In this document: positions 7,137 through 15,950 of the stretch, piece by piece
How positions within the stretch are numbered: the stretch's first letter is position 1
How the letters are laid out: each line of letters begins with the position of its first letter
Origin: Planctomycetota bacterium
GTDB lineage: Bacteria > Planctomycetota > UBA8742 > UBA2392
NCBI GenBank assembly: GCA_020638675.1
Contig: JACKID010000001.1
Coordinates: 496,001-560,000 of the forward strand
DNA: 64,000 nt
Direction: 5' to 3'
Position numbers and translations under genes: made by a program
The notes under the pieces: model-generated
The model's input: the letters and a program-made list of their open reading frames with translations, nothing else
Database searches by the model: none
Told to the model about the DNA's origin: nothing

Positions 7137-8213
7137 TCAGGACGTGGATAACGCAAACGCGCTGTGGTTGTCCGCTCGTTTCAGCCATCGCCGTATGTAG
7201 CCCGGAGCGCAGGCGAGTTTCTGCTGATTGACCTCGGGCAGCGGCGCGCTGGACTTGGTGCACCAGAACAGGATGGGGCCTTCGGTTTCGCGGGCCAGCT
7301 CAAGCAGCGCGGCGCCGGACTTGGCGGCGTAGGTGGTGTCCAGCGGCGGCGCGGTCAGCTCTTCGAAGTGGCTCGCGGCCGCCAGCCCGCCGGGTGTCAC
7401 GCGCGCATAGCCCCAGCCGAAATGTTTCGTGTTCAGGACCAGCATCTTCGGGTCCGGAGTGATCTTCGGGCCGCCGATCCGCTCCAGGTACTTCGCCGTG
7501 GCACGCGCCAGCTTCATCACCTGCGAGCGCGCGGTGACCGGCCACGGCGTCACGCGCACGGCGTGCAGCTTCGGCAGCTCGCCCGGCCACACGCCAAGCT
7601 GTTTCGCCAGCGGCAGCCCGACCAGCAGACCGGCCGTGGTGCAGGTGCTGCCGATCGCGACGACCAGGTGCTTCGGCGTCGGCATGGCACCGGCGTGGAT
7701 CTGCTCGGCGATCTCGAGCGCGTTGGCGGAGTGCCCCAGCGCGCCGAGAGGATTCGCGCCGCCGGGCGGCACGAGATAGGTGTCGCGTGAGCCGCGCAGC
7801 CGCAGCCAGTGCACCGGGAACGTGACGATGCTGCGCAGCGCCGTAACGCGGTCGCACTCCGACATGATGACGCGCATGTTCTCGGCGGCGGTGGGGGTGG
7901 CGCGCTGCGGGAACAGGATCGCGCCGGTGTCGAGCCCGAGCCGCCGTCCGTGGAGGATGCAGGCCACGGCCTGGTTGCTGCCGTATGCGCCGAGCGTGTT
8001 GATTCTCTTGATCCCGCGCGCCTGGGCGTCTGCGAACAGGGTTTCGAGGGTGCGGATCTTGTTGCCGCCATAGATCGGCGAGGACAGATCCTCGCGCTTC
8101 AGCCACACGTCGCCGAGCGCGGGCAGATGCTCAATCGGCGTCGGATATTCCCCGAGCGAAACGTGCGGGACCTCGACGTTCGGCAGGTGCCGTGTGAGCG
8201 CGAATCCGGTCAT
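7137..8213 (-). CDS. PLP-dependent D-cysteine desulfhydrase / ACC deaminase family
   Basis: 358 residues of fold-type II PLP enzyme in the ACC deaminase/D-cysteine desulfhydrase family. The cofactor lysine is Lys52 in the conserved YGGNKIRTLE. A LGAYGSNQAVA segment and a glycine/serine phosphate-binding region (AIGSTCTTAGLLVGL) follow. Substrate-deciding residues cannot be judged with confidence, so D-cysteine or another D-amino acid is more likely than ACC by general prevalence only. It is a single gene between the regulator and a secreted protein. Confidence 0.8.
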   Translation of the reverse strand: MTGFALTRHLPNVEVPHVSLGEYPTPIEHLPALGDVWLKREDLSSPIYGGNKIRTLETLFADAQARGIKRINTLGAYGSNQAVACILHGRRLGLDTGAILFPQRATPTAAENMRVIMSECDRVTALRSIVTFPVHWLRLRGSRDTYLVPPGGANPLGALGHSANALEIAEQIHAGAMPTPKHLVVAIGSTCTTAGLLVGLPLAKQLGVWPGELPKLHAVRVTPWPVTARSQVMKLARATAKYLERIGGPKITPDPKMLVLNTKHFGWGYARVTPGGLAAASHFEELTAPPLDTTYAAKSGAALLELARETEGPILFWCTKSSAPLPEVNQQKLACAPGYIRRWLKRADNHSAFALSTS

Positions 8214-8260
8214 GCTTCCAGCGTGCCTGTCGGCGCGCGAAAGGCAACGGGCGGGCGCGG

Positions 8261-9295
8261 CTAGTCCGGCTTTGCTTCTGGTTCTTCTTCTGGTTTGTCT
8301 GCTTCGTCCTTCGCGGCCTTCTCTCCGGGCAGCAGTTTGATCGAGACGGTGATGGCGAGGACGTGGGTCAATACTTCCCTGCCGACCTCATACGTCATCG
8401 TCATCTTCGTACTTGAAGACTGCTCGCGCGTGTAGCCCTTGTCGATGTCGAAGATCTCCGTGGCAGTCTCTTCGGCGTCTTTCAGCACGACCTTCATGTC
8501 CTTGTAGGGCCCGTCCGCGTACTTTTCGAACTTCAGCTTGGCCGTCGTTTTCAGGGTCGCCAGCCGGTGCTCGTCTTTGGTTTCGACGCTGGCGAGCTTG
8601 ATGGTCCAGTCGTGCTTGATCACGCCGACGTCGCCGGCCGGCTCGTCAAAGAAGTTGGTCCATTCGTCGCCGACCTTGACCTTCTCCTTGGGCAGTCCGC
8701 GCAACCCGGCCTCGAGCGAGCTGATGCGCGTTGCGTCACTGTAGCTGGGTTCAAGTCCTGCGCGCGTGGTGGCGTCGAACTGCTCCAGCACCTGCTCGCG
8801 CACTTTGTCCCAGCCCTTCAGGTTTTCTACCTTCAGCTCGAGCGTGACTTCGTACGAGAACTTCTTGCCCACAAGCGCGGCCGTGCCCTTTACCTCCGGC
8901 AGCTTCTCGAGCTCGGCAGGGTCGGGGTCGTCCGAGTCATAGTCCAGGTCGATGCCCGCTGTTTCCACCTTGAGCGCGATGCGGTCGTACTCATACTCCA
9001 GCTTCACGCTGCCTTCGTCGGTGAATCCAAGGCAGTGCAGGGTGTAGTCGGTGACGTTGACGTTCTTGACGTCGGTGCCGAACAGGTCCTGCTCAATGGT
9101 CTGGGTCTGGCGGTAGGAAAGTTCGGCGCCCTCGACCATGTCCCAGACGAGGCGATAGGTGGGCTCGTCGGCCTCGGTTTTCTTCTCGTCCGGCTTCTCT
9201 GCCTTCTTTTCTTCTGACGGTGCGGGGGCGTCCTGTGCACGGGCGAAGCCTGTCAGCGTCAGAAGAATCAGCGCGGCGGTGCAGAGGCGGCTCAT
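8261..9295 (-). CDS. secreted protein, DUF6263-like
   Basis: 344 residues with a clear signal peptide (LCTAALILLTLTGFARA, cleavage after Ala-Gln-Asp or nearby). A Lys/Glu/Asp-rich linker follows, then a beta-rich domain beginning YRLVWDMVEGAELSYRQTQ and containing LGLPKEKVKVGDEW-type segments. This resembles the DUF6263 proteins common in planctomycetes. The tail is strongly acidic (KPEEEPEAKPD). The function is unknown; the probable location is the periplasm or outer surface. Confidence 0.65.
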   Translation of the reverse strand: MSRLCTAALILLTLTGFARAQDAPAPSEEKKAEKPDEKKTEADEPTYRLVWDMVEGAELSYRQTQTIEQDLFGTDVKNVNVTDYTLHCLGFTDEGSVKLEYEYDRIALKVETAGIDLDYDSDDPDPAELEKLPEVKGTAALVGKKFSYEVTLELKVENLKGWDKVREQVLEQFDATTRAGLEPSYSDATRISSLEAGLRGLPKEKVKVGDEWTNFFDEPAGDVGVIKHDWTIKLASVETKDEHRLATLKTTAKLKFEKYADGPYKDMKVVLKDAEETATEIFDIDKGYTREQSSSTKMTMTYEVGREVLTHVLAITVSIKLLPGEKAAKDEADKPEEEPEAKPD

Positions 9296-9326
9296 CGGCG
9301 TCCTTTGGATTGGGAACGATGCGAGT

Positions 9327-9668
9327 CTAGAAGCGGCCCATCAGCCACGCGAGCGCGAACGACAGACACGGGGTGCACAGCAGCGCAGCCATTGTCCTGG
9401 CGCTGATGAAGCCTCGCGTGCACCACGCGCGGGTCGGCGCCCTGCGGGCCATGCTTCGAGCCGCCGGGGCGGGGCGCATGCGCGAAAGCGCGGGCTCAAA
9501 CCACGGGCGGCGCGTGGCTTGCAGCACCAGCTCGGCGGGCGGGGCGAACGGCTCAGGGCGTTTGACCTTGCAGCCCTGCGCCTTGTGCACGAGGCGGCTG
9601 ACGTGGTAGCCGTTGAAGGTCTCGAGCTCGGAGCTGTCCGCGGGCAGGTCATAGAAGACGTACGGCAT
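9327..9668 (-). CDS. small hypothetical protein
   Basis: 113 residues starting MPYVFYDLPADSSE. GGAGG lies five bases before the ATG and decides this start; the frame continues 62 codons further upstream without support. The middle is Arg/Pro/Ala-rich and the end is hydrophobic (FALAWLMGRF). No family is recognised. It could be a rapidly evolving small protein, and the poorly structured middle lowers confidence. Confidence 0.45.
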   Translation of the reverse strand: MPYVFYDLPADSSELETFNGYHVSRLVHKAQGCKVKRPEPFAPPAELVLQATRRPWFEPALSRMRPAPAARSMARRAPTRAWCTRGFISARTMAALLCTPCLSFALAWLMGRF

Positions 9669-9802
9669 AGGGGCCTCCGGGAGGATTCTCCCACATACGG
9701 TCCAATGTGGCCAAATTTTCCCCACAAAACGTACAGGGTTCAGCAAAGCTTGCGCTTTCGTTATCATGCGCCGCGTCTGGTAAAGCCTGAAACGGGGTCT
9801 GC

Positions 9803-10294
9803 ATGTCTGCTGAGCTGACGCTTCTGTTCCTTGAAAAGCGCGTTGAGGCGTCACGCCTTTGTGCGTCCATTACCGAGCCCTTTGCCACGGGCAGCGAGCC
9901 CACCACCGGCGACAAGCTCGCGGAAGACTTCATGCAGATCGTCAAGCAGATGGAGGGCACGCTTGCCGACCTGAAGAAGCTGAACGCCGGGCTGGAGAAG
10001 GATCGCGCGCTTGAGGCCGGCGACATCCGGCACGTGCGCGGGCGCATCGAGACGGCCATGGTAGAGGTCGCGCGCGCAGCCCAGGACTTCTCGGCGCAGA
10101 TCCGCTTTTTCGAAGCCATGAATCCCAACGACGCCGCCAAGACCAAGCCGGCGCTCGACAAGTTCGACGAGATCGAAAAGTCCACCCGCGACTTCACCGT
10201 ACCCGAAGGCCCCGAAGAAGGGGCCGAACTCGCACCGGCCGAAGACACCGGGCTCTCGCCCGACCACGACGACGTGGACCCAATGCTTATGTAA
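9803..10294 (+). CDS. hypothetical helical protein
   Basis: 163 residues, almost wholly amphipathic helix from about 35 to 125 (IVKQMEGTLADLKKLNAGLEKD and following), with an acidic Pro-rich tail ending DDVDPMLM. No signal peptide and no recognised family. A hairpin followed by a T-rich run lies 45 bases after the stop, consistent with a monocistronic unit. Confidence 0.6.
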   Translation: MSAELTLLFLEKRVEASRLCASITEPFATGSEPTTGDKLAEDFMQIVKQMEGTLADLKKLNAGLEKDRALEAGDIRHVRGRIETAMVEVARAAQDFSAQIRFFEAMNPNDAAKTKPALDKFDEIEKSTRDFTVPEGPEEGAELAPAEDTGLSPDHDDVDPMLM

Positions 10295-10317
10295 CGGTCT
10301 TGAGTCATGAGTTTGGA

Positions 10318-10388
10318 GTCTGGAGTCAAACTGCTCAGGCCCGGCGTTGCCGGGCTTTGCTTTTGACGCCAGACTCAGGACTCCAGAC
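10318..10388. repeat. nested intergenic palindrome
   Basis: GTCTGGAGTC at 10318-10327 is the inverted match of 10379-10388. The pair encloses the terminator hairpin at 10339-10355. GGAGTC is repeated on the left and ACTC on the right, so the unit looks like a repeat rather than only a terminator. Confidence 0.4.
10339..10364 (+). terminator. rho-independent terminator
   Basis: Stem GCCCGGC/GCCGGGC with a GTT loop, followed by TTTGCTTTT. It lies 45 bases downstream of the stop at 10294. Confidence 0.65.
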
Positions 10389-10456
10389 ACCGGACCGTCT
10401 TTTCCGACACCTATCCACACTGCCGTTGCGGCCGATTGCCTTTGTATTGTCCGGCC

Positions 10457-11398
10457 ATGCAGAAATACTTCAGCCGTGCGAACATCTATCTGGTCGGCAA
10501 GCAGGTCATGCCTGCGGAGGAAGTGCAGCGCTTTCTCGACAGCGAAGCCGACGTCTGGATCACCGACACTGACAACCCGGCCCAGCGCATTCCCGAGCTT
10601 GCAGGTCGCGTCTGCTACATGAGCTTCGGCGAGAAGCAGGGGCGCAAGGACAACGCCAGCTACCTCGGGCACATCATGCAGGTGGGCCACGGCAGCGTGC
10701 TCGAGCACGCCGTCTTCAGCCTGCTGCTGACCGGCGTGAGCCGCAGCCTGACGCACGAGCTGGTGCGCCACCGCGCCGGCTTCGCCTACAGCCAGCTCAG
10801 CCAGCGCTATGTGGATGAAACCGAGGCGCAGTTCGTGATCCCGCCCGCCGTGCAGGGCGATGCCGCGCTGGAGAAGCTGCTGAAGGACTTCTGCGACGAG
10901 AGCCTGAAGGTCTACGGCGAACTCACCGACAAGCTTGCAGAGAAGTACGCCACGCCCGAGGGGCTGGTGGACTTCGCCCTGCGGGAAGAGCAGCTCACCG
11001 AGGGTGAAACCGGAAAGTTCACCTTCGGTGAAGCTGTCGACGGCGCAGATCAGCTGACCATCGAGGAGTGGCGTGCGCGGGTTGCGGAGTCAGAGGCGGT
11101 TGCGAAGTACTTCAAGAAGAAGACGATCCGCGGGCGCCGCAAGTCAGCCCGCGAGGCCGCGCGCTCGGTGCTGCCAAACGCGACCGAGACCAAGATCTTC
11201 GTCACCGGCAACGTGCGCTCATGGCGGCATTTCATAGAGCTGCGCGGGGACATACACGCCGAGGCGGAGATCAGGGCATTGGCCTGCGACGTCGCAAGAG
11301 TGCTCAAGAAGGAAGCACCCAACCTCTTCGGCGACTACGAGATCGTAAAGCTACCCGACGGCTCCGAGCGCACCCGCACAACCCACCGCAAGGTCTGA
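10457..11398 (+). CDS. thyX: FAD-dependent thymidylate synthase ThyX
   Basis: A 313-residue flavin-dependent thymidylate synthase that makes dTMP from dUMP using NADPH and methylene-tetrahydrofolate. The ThyX signature region is RHRAGFAYSQLSQRY (residues 104-118), with one more residue between RHR and the second serine than the textbook RHRX7S, a variant I believe occurs in other bacteria. VGHGSVLEHAVFSLLL (76-91) and the C-terminal NVRSWRHFIELRGDIHAEAEIR are also typical. An insert of about 30 residues (KYFKKKTIRGRRKSAREAAR) precedes the substrate-binding end. The ATG at 10457 is preferred over an in-frame TTG seven codons upstream. No thyA is seen in the window. Confidence 0.93.
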   Translation: MQKYFSRANIYLVGKQVMPAEEVQRFLDSEADVWITDTDNPAQRIPELAGRVCYMSFGEKQGRKDNASYLGHIMQVGHGSVLEHAVFSLLLTGVSRSLTHELVRHRAGFAYSQLSQRYVDETEAQFVIPPAVQGDAALEKLLKDFCDESLKVYGELTDKLAEKYATPEGLVDFALREEQLTEGETGKFTFGEAVDGADQLTIEEWRARVAESEAVAKYFKKKTIRGRRKSAREAARSVLPNATETKIFVTGNVRSWRHFIELRGDIHAEAEIRALACDVARVLKKEAPNLFGDYEIVKLPDGSERTRTTHRKV

Positions 11399-11509
11399 CA
11401 ACGGCAGCGCATGCCAGAACCGTGGCGCACTCCGATCGCGAGCGGGCCAACGTTCTATTTGGGTTCTCAACCGGTTGATGCCATGAGGTCTGCGTCCCTA
11501 TTGCGCAGC

Positions 11510-11938
11510 CTACCCTCCCGGCATTGCGTCGTGCCAGCCGTTGACTTTGAGCTCGCTGCCGTCGGCCGTGAGGTAGGTTATTGTGTTCTGGTCGAGGCGG
11601 ACAATCGTAAACGGCGAACCGTCGCGCTTCAGGATCTTGTTGTAGGCGTCGATCGCGGCCTGGTAGCCCTGCTGGTCGCCGTTGGTGAGACAGCGTCGCG
11701 CCTCGGCCACATAGTCGATCTTGCCGGGGTCCTTCGCAGGCATTTCAGGCTTCACAATCGGCTTCGGCACGACGGGCGCGTCGACAACGTTGTCTTTCCT
11801 GGGTGTTGTTGTCGGTACGGTGTCCGCCTGCGGCTTCTCCGCGGGTGCCGGGGATGGCTCGGCCACAGGCGCGGGTTCGTCTGCGCCGCACCCGGCAAGT
11901 GCCACCAACATCATCACGACAGCCAGTGTCTTCCGCAT
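11510..11938 (-). CDS. lipoprotein, unknown
   Basis: 142 residues with a signal sequence ending in a clean lipobox (LAGC, Cys17). A Pro/Ala/Thr-rich tether of about 50 residues follows, then a small domain with AEARRCLTNGDQQGYQAAIDAYNKIL and a beta segment. The helical part resembles a single TPR-like unit, but I would not assign it. It lies eight bases after the stop of the secreted protein gene at 11946 on the same strand, so the two are probably cotranscribed. Confidence 0.65.
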   Translation of the reverse strand: MRKTLAVVMMLVALAGCGADEPAPVAEPSPAPAEKPQADTVPTTTPRKDNVVDAPVVPKPIVKPEMPAKDPGKIDYVAEARRCLTNGDQQGYQAAIDAYNKILKRDGSPFTIVRLDQNTITYLTADGSELKVNGWHDAMPGG

Positions 11939-11945
11939 CGGACTC

Positions 11946-13244
11946 CTACCGCGTGGCGCTCATTTCTCCGAGGATCTTGGCGAGCTTGAGCCTCAGCTTC
12001 AGGTCGAGGCCTTCTTTGGCGACAGCGCGGCGCAGGGCCCCTGCGCCGGCCATGCCGGAGGCGCGCAGCTTCTTTTCCGCCTCGGCGTCGCCGCCGGTGG
12101 CCTTGGTTACCAGATCGTCCATTTCGGGCTGACGGCTCAGGTCGATGTTGTTGACGAGCACGTAGCCGACGCGATGCACTTCGCTGTTCATGCCCGCGGG
12201 CAGGGTCAGCTTCAGTTCCATCAGCTCGTCCAGCGCCTTGGCCTCACGACGCCAGGACATGCTGTTGCCGTTGCGGAAATCCTCAATCCACGCGCGCTCG
12301 AATACCTTGGCCTGCTCGGGTGTCAGACCGGCCTTCCGCGTTTCGTCCGCGAGCGTGCCTTCGGCGATGAACGACGCACGCCCGACCATCACGCCGTCGT
12401 CCAGCACGATGCTGCCGGGCTTGTCGCCGCTGGCGGCGGGAACCACGAGCCCCTGCCACACCTGCAACCCGTCGTCGGCCTTCAGGCAGACGCGCAGGTC
12501 CAGCAGGTCATGCGCGGTGTAGTTGCGCACGACGATGTGGCCGTCGGCGTCGCGCGAGATATCCGCATCCGGCAGCCCGTCCTGTGTCCCTTCGTAGAAC
12601 AGAAAGCGCTCGTGCTCGTCGTTGACGACGATGCTGCCTTTGCTGCCGTCGCGGCTGAAGCCGGCCCAGTTGGCGGCGTCCACGTCATGCAATTCGGGCG
12701 GGGCGAACTTGTCGCGCGGCAGCCCGTCGGCGTACAGCTGGATGTTGTCCCACTGCACCGTCGAGGCGTCGGTGAGGCGGTTGGGCTTCGGGTACATCCA
12801 CGTGAGCTTGCCCTTGGTGAAGTGGACGTCGAGGTCGAAGCAGACGTCGCGGTCGCACTCGAAGTACACCACCGGCTTGCGGATCCTGATCGGCGGCTGT
12901 ACCGGCGCGGGCTCCGCCCCCGGCTGCGGTTTGGGCTGCGCGATGGGCGCCGCCTCTACGGGCACTTCGCTGGCGTCGTAGTAGAACGCGGGAACGTCGT
13001 CGGCGCCCTCATCGCTGCCGTCCCAGTTCATGGTCGCAACGCCCCATTCGTAGACTTTCAGCGCGGGCAACTCGGGCTGGTCGCGGTCGGGCCTGGCTTC
13101 CACGTTCTTGCGTGCGGGCTCGGCCGGTTCTTCTTTGGCGGGCTTGCCGCCGATCTTCACACGCCCGGCGTTCTGGGCCCGCACGGTCACGGCAAGTCCG
13201 AGCGTCAACACCGCTGCCATCGGGATCAGGTTTCGAATACGCAT
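11946..13244 (-). CDS. secreted protein, unknown
   Basis: 432 residues from an ATG preceded by GGAG at a six-base spacing, chosen over an ATG four codons upstream. The signal peptide is PMAAVLTLGLAVTVRA. A charged and Pro-rich region with QPKPQPGAEPAPVQPP follows, then a beta-rich domain (VVYFECDRDVCFDLDVHFTKG) and a helical C-terminus. No family is recognised. The upstream partner of the lipoprotein at 11510-11938. Confidence 0.65.
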   Translation of the reverse strand: MRIRNLIPMAAVLTLGLAVTVRAQNAGRVKIGGKPAKEEPAEPARKNVEARPDRDQPELPALKVYEWGVATMNWDGSDEGADDVPAFYYDASEVPVEAAPIAQPKPQPGAEPAPVQPPIRIRKPVVYFECDRDVCFDLDVHFTKGKLTWMYPKPNRLTDASTVQWDNIQLYADGLPRDKFAPPELHDVDAANWAGFSRDGSKGSIVVNDEHERFLFYEGTQDGLPDADISRDADGHIVVRNYTAHDLLDLRVCLKADDGLQVWQGLVVPAASGDKPGSIVLDDGVMVGRASFIAEGTLADETRKAGLTPEQAKVFERAWIEDFRNGNSMSWRREAKALDELMELKLTLPAGMNSEVHRVGYVLVNNIDLSRQPEMDDLVTKATGGDAEAEKKLRASGMAGAGALRRAVAKEGLDLKLRLKLAKILGEMSATR

Positions 13245-13313
13245 CGTCCACTCCATTCGGGGTCATTGTAGGACGCGCGGCGCCTGCGCAGGGTTCCGAC
13301 TTTCGCAAATCAA

Positions 13314-13339
13314 AACCGGACGCCTAAAGGCGTCCGGTT
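13314..13339 (-). terminator. rho-independent terminator, minus strand
   Basis: Perfect 11-bp arms (13314-13324 and 13329-13339) with a four-base loop. Read on the minus strand they are followed by TTTTGATTT. It lies 16 bases after the stop of the gene at 13356. Confidence 0.7.
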
Positions 13340-13355
13340 CATGCACTTACGCGGG

Positions 13356-14801
13356 CTACTCGTCTTCATCGGGGATGATGATCGTGCCGCCGCTGGGCGT
13401 GGCCTCGTCCTTTTCCAGCGTGATGGGCCCGAAGTCGTAGCGCTGCCCATCCAGCAGCGTGGCGCGGGTGGTGTACGGCTTGTAGCCCCAGGCGCGCACT
13501 TCGACGTTGTAGGAGCCCGCGGGCGGGTCATTGCGCTCGAAGCTGCCGTCGGACTCGGTCGGGCCGCTGAGGCTCTTGACCGTCTTGTCGTTGTCGTCCT
13601 TGAAGTTGATCGTCACCCAGCCGCGGATCGCCGCGCCTGCCGCATCCTGGAATTTCGCCGCGACGCTGGCCGTGACCGCGACCTGGAAGTCCGTCGCCGC
13701 GCGCTGGTTCTGCCCGCTCTTGACGTCGATCTCGGTCGGGCCGGCGATCTGGCGATAGCCCGCACTGGAAAGCTTGAACTTGTGGCGGCCTTCGGGAATG
13801 CCGTCGATGGTGAACTCGCCGCCGGCGTCCGTGATCGCGTTGTACTTGCCCTTGCCGTTGCCGCTGAAGTCGATGTCCACGCCTTCGCCGTAGAATCCGC
13901 CGTTGCCGACCGGGTTCAGGCTGACGTTCACACCCTGCACGCCGGCGCCGCTGCTGTCCACGACGCGCCCGGAAACGCTGCCCGCGCCGCGCAGGACCAG
14001 CTTGATGCCTTCCTTGGCGTCGCCGTTCTTGAGCGTGAAGGATTCCTTCTTGCTTTCGGCAAACTTGTCGGCCGTGGCGGTCAGGTTGACCTGCAGGCTG
14101 GCTTTTTCGGAGATCTTGCGGCTGATGGTCGCGTTGAAGAAGCCGCTGGCGTCGGTGGTCGCGATCGCCGGCCCGGAGTTGCCGCCGGCCGAGACGACGA
14201 AGCTGAAGCGCCCGCCGCCGCCCTCGCTGTTGTAGTTTTCGTTGTACTGGCCATGCACCGACGCGCCCGCGACCGGCGTGCCGTTGGCGTCCACGACCTG
14301 GCCCGCGATGGTGGCCTCGAAGTCGACCTTCGGCCCGTTGAAGATGTCGTCGAAGTCTTCGCCTTCGCCGATCTTCAAGTCCTTGATCTTGTCCTGCAGG
14401 TCCTTGAGCTGGTCCTCAAGCTCCTTCTTTTCGGCTTCGGTGGGCTGGCCCGGGGCGGGCTTGGCTTCCACCGGGGCGCTGCCCGGCGTGCTCTCGGCGG
14501 GCTTGGCCTCGACTGCCGGCTTGGAGCTGTCCGGCGCGGCTTCCGGCTTCACGTGTTTGTTGACGACTTCCGGCTCGCTTGCCGGCTTATCGTCGGCTTC
14601 CTTGTCGGACTTTTCAGGGGCCGTCAGGGGCGTGTCAGCGCCCGCGGGCTTTTCGTCGAGGCTGTCCCCGGCCGCCACCACAGGGCGCGAGTTCGGGGTT
14701 TCCGCCGCCTGGTCCTTTGCCACGTAGTAGCCCGCGCCGAACGAGACGCCGCAGGCGATCATCAACGCAAGCAGGCCGGCCAGCAGGCTTGAGCTCTTCA
14801 T
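13356..14801 (-). CDS. anchored protein with carboxypeptidase-regulatory-like repeats
   Basis: 481 residues. The N-terminal hydrophobic segment (LLAGLLALMIACGVSFGAGYYVA) could be a membrane anchor or uncleaved signal. A low-complexity Glu/Lys/Pro region and a short coiled coil (EKKELEDQLKDLQDKIKDLK) follow. From about 165 there are three or four beta-sandwich modules of the carboxypeptidase-regulatory-like type: IAGQVVDANGTPVAGASV, VSGRVVDSSGAGVQGVNV, TDAGGEFTIDGIPEGRHKF and TESDGSFERNDPPAGSYNV. These occur in surface and periplasmic proteins. GGAGA precedes the ATG by six bases. A role at the cell surface is inferred. Confidence 0.75.
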   Translation of the reverse strand: MKSSSLLAGLLALMIACGVSFGAGYYVAKDQAAETPNSRPVVAAGDSLDEKPAGADTPLTAPEKSDKEADDKPASEPEVVNKHVKPEAAPDSSKPAVEAKPAESTPGSAPVEAKPAPGQPTEAEKKELEDQLKDLQDKIKDLKIGEGEDFDDIFNGPKVDFEATIAGQVVDANGTPVAGASVHGQYNENYNSEGGGGRFSFVVSAGGNSGPAIATTDASGFFNATISRKISEKASLQVNLTATADKFAESKKESFTLKNGDAKEGIKLVLRGAGSVSGRVVDSSGAGVQGVNVSLNPVGNGGFYGEGVDIDFSGNGKGKYNAITDAGGEFTIDGIPEGRHKFKLSSAGYRQIAGPTEIDVKSGQNQRAATDFQVAVTASVAAKFQDAAGAAIRGWVTINFKDDNDKTVKSLSGPTESDGSFERNDPPAGSYNVEVRAWGYKPYTTRATLLDGQRYDFGPITLEKDEATPSGGTIIIPDEDE

Positions 14802-14968
14802 GAGACTATCTCCATTTCCGCACTACGTAGGCTACGGCTTCACTTCGAACGGTGTTACGGAGAATTTGACGTTTCTTGTCGTCCCGCCGCGCCCGACAGG
14901 GCGGGGATATCGCCAGTTTGCCGGGGTCATCCCCGGCTTTCGCGCGGGGTGGAGCGATTGGCCGCCAG

Positions 14969-15940
14969 CTAGATCCAACCTACGAACAGGTTGGTCACGT
15001 AGAGCGCGTAGGCCACCAGCAGCAGCAGGCCTTCGAGGCGGCTGAGCCGTTTGCCCCGCCAGGCCAGCGCTGTGACCCCGGCCGAGAAGCCGAGCATGAC
15101 GATCATGTCCAGCTTCATCACGCGCGCGTCGATCACCAGCGGGTGCACCAGCGAGACCAGACCCAACACCAGGCATATATTGAAGATGTTGCTGCCGACG
15201 ACGTTACCGAGGCTGATGGCCGTTTCGCCGCGGATGATGGCGACGATGCTGGTGGCAAGCTCTGGCAGGCTGGTACCGACGGCGACGATGGTCAGCCCGA
15301 TCACCAGCTCGGGAATCCCGAGTCGCTGGGCGGCGTCCACGGCGCCGTCTACGAACAGCTTTCCGCCGACCAACAGCGCCGCGAGCCCGACGATGGTCAG
15401 CAATACCAGCCCGGCGCGGTGGCGCTTGGGCGTGTGCTCGCGCGGCTCATCGCCGCCGCGGGAGCCGCGGAACATCAGGAAAAGGATGATCGCCATCGTG
15501 ACCAGCAGGATGACGGCCTTCCAGCGGTCGAGCATGAAGCCGGCGCCGTCGCCGATCTGCACCGGCCCGCCGATGAACGGCAGCACGGCGATCAGCAGCG
15601 CGGCGAACAGCATGGCGGGCAGGTCGCGGCGGAAGACTTCCGGGTCGACGTTGATCGGGCGGATCGTGGCGCTGAGCCCCAGCACCAGCCCGATGTTCGC
15701 GATGTTGCTGCCGATCACGTTTCCGACGCTGACATCCGGCTGGCCGCCGATCGCGCCGGCCATGCTGACGGTCAGCTCGGGCGCGCTGGTACCGAACGCG
15801 ACCAGCGTCAGCCCGATCACCAGCGGCTTTACCCCGAACGTGAGTGCGAGCCGGGAGCTGCCGGAAACCAGCCACTCAGCGCCGAAGTGCAGGCCTACGA
15901 CGCCGAATGCCAACTGCAGGATGATGAGGAAGATGTCCAC
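14969..15940 (-). CDS. sodium/calcium exchanger (CaCA) family protein
   Basis: A 323-residue CaCA-family antiporter of the YrbG type with about ten hydrophobic helices. Both inverted alpha-repeats are clear: FGTSAPELTVS with GNVIGSNIANIGLVLG in the first half, and VGTSLPELATS with GNVVGSNIFNICLVLG in the second. The Glu in each GTS-PEL and the Asn in GSN are the ion ligands of the family. The ion (Ca2+, Na+ or K+) cannot be fixed from sequence. It starts 10 nt after the stop of the minus-strand gene at 15951, so the two probably share a transcript. Confidence 0.88.
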   Translation of the reverse strand: MDIFLIILQLAFGVVGLHFGAEWLVSGSSRLALTFGVKPLVIGLTLVAFGTSAPELTVSMAGAIGGQPDVSVGNVIGSNIANIGLVLGLSATIRPINVDPEVFRRDLPAMLFAALLIAVLPFIGGPVQIGDGAGFMLDRWKAVILLVTMAIILFLMFRGSRGGDEPREHTPKRHRAGLVLLTIVGLAALLVGGKLFVDGAVDAAQRLGIPELVIGLTIVAVGTSLPELATSIVAIIRGETAISLGNVVGSNIFNICLVLGLVSLVHPLVIDARVMKLDMIVMLGFSAGVTALAWRGKRLSRLEGLLLLVAYALYVTNLFVGWI

Positions 15941-15950
15941 CGCGTCCCGG

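Noticed and set aside
9669..9854. 62-codon N-terminal extension of the gene at 9327
   Set aside because: It overlaps the divergent gene at 9803, and GGAGG points to the ATG at 9668.
10436..10456. TTG start seven codons upstream for thyX
   Set aside because: The ATG at 10457 gives the expected MQKYFSRANIYL-type start.
11721..13271. 516-residue plus-strand frame
   Set aside because: Antisense to the secreted protein gene, which has a signal peptide and a good ribosome-binding site.
14919..14936. GCCGGGG/CCCCGGC hairpin as terminator of the exchanger gene
   Set aside because: No T-tract in the direction of transcription and chance GC-rich palindromes are frequent here.
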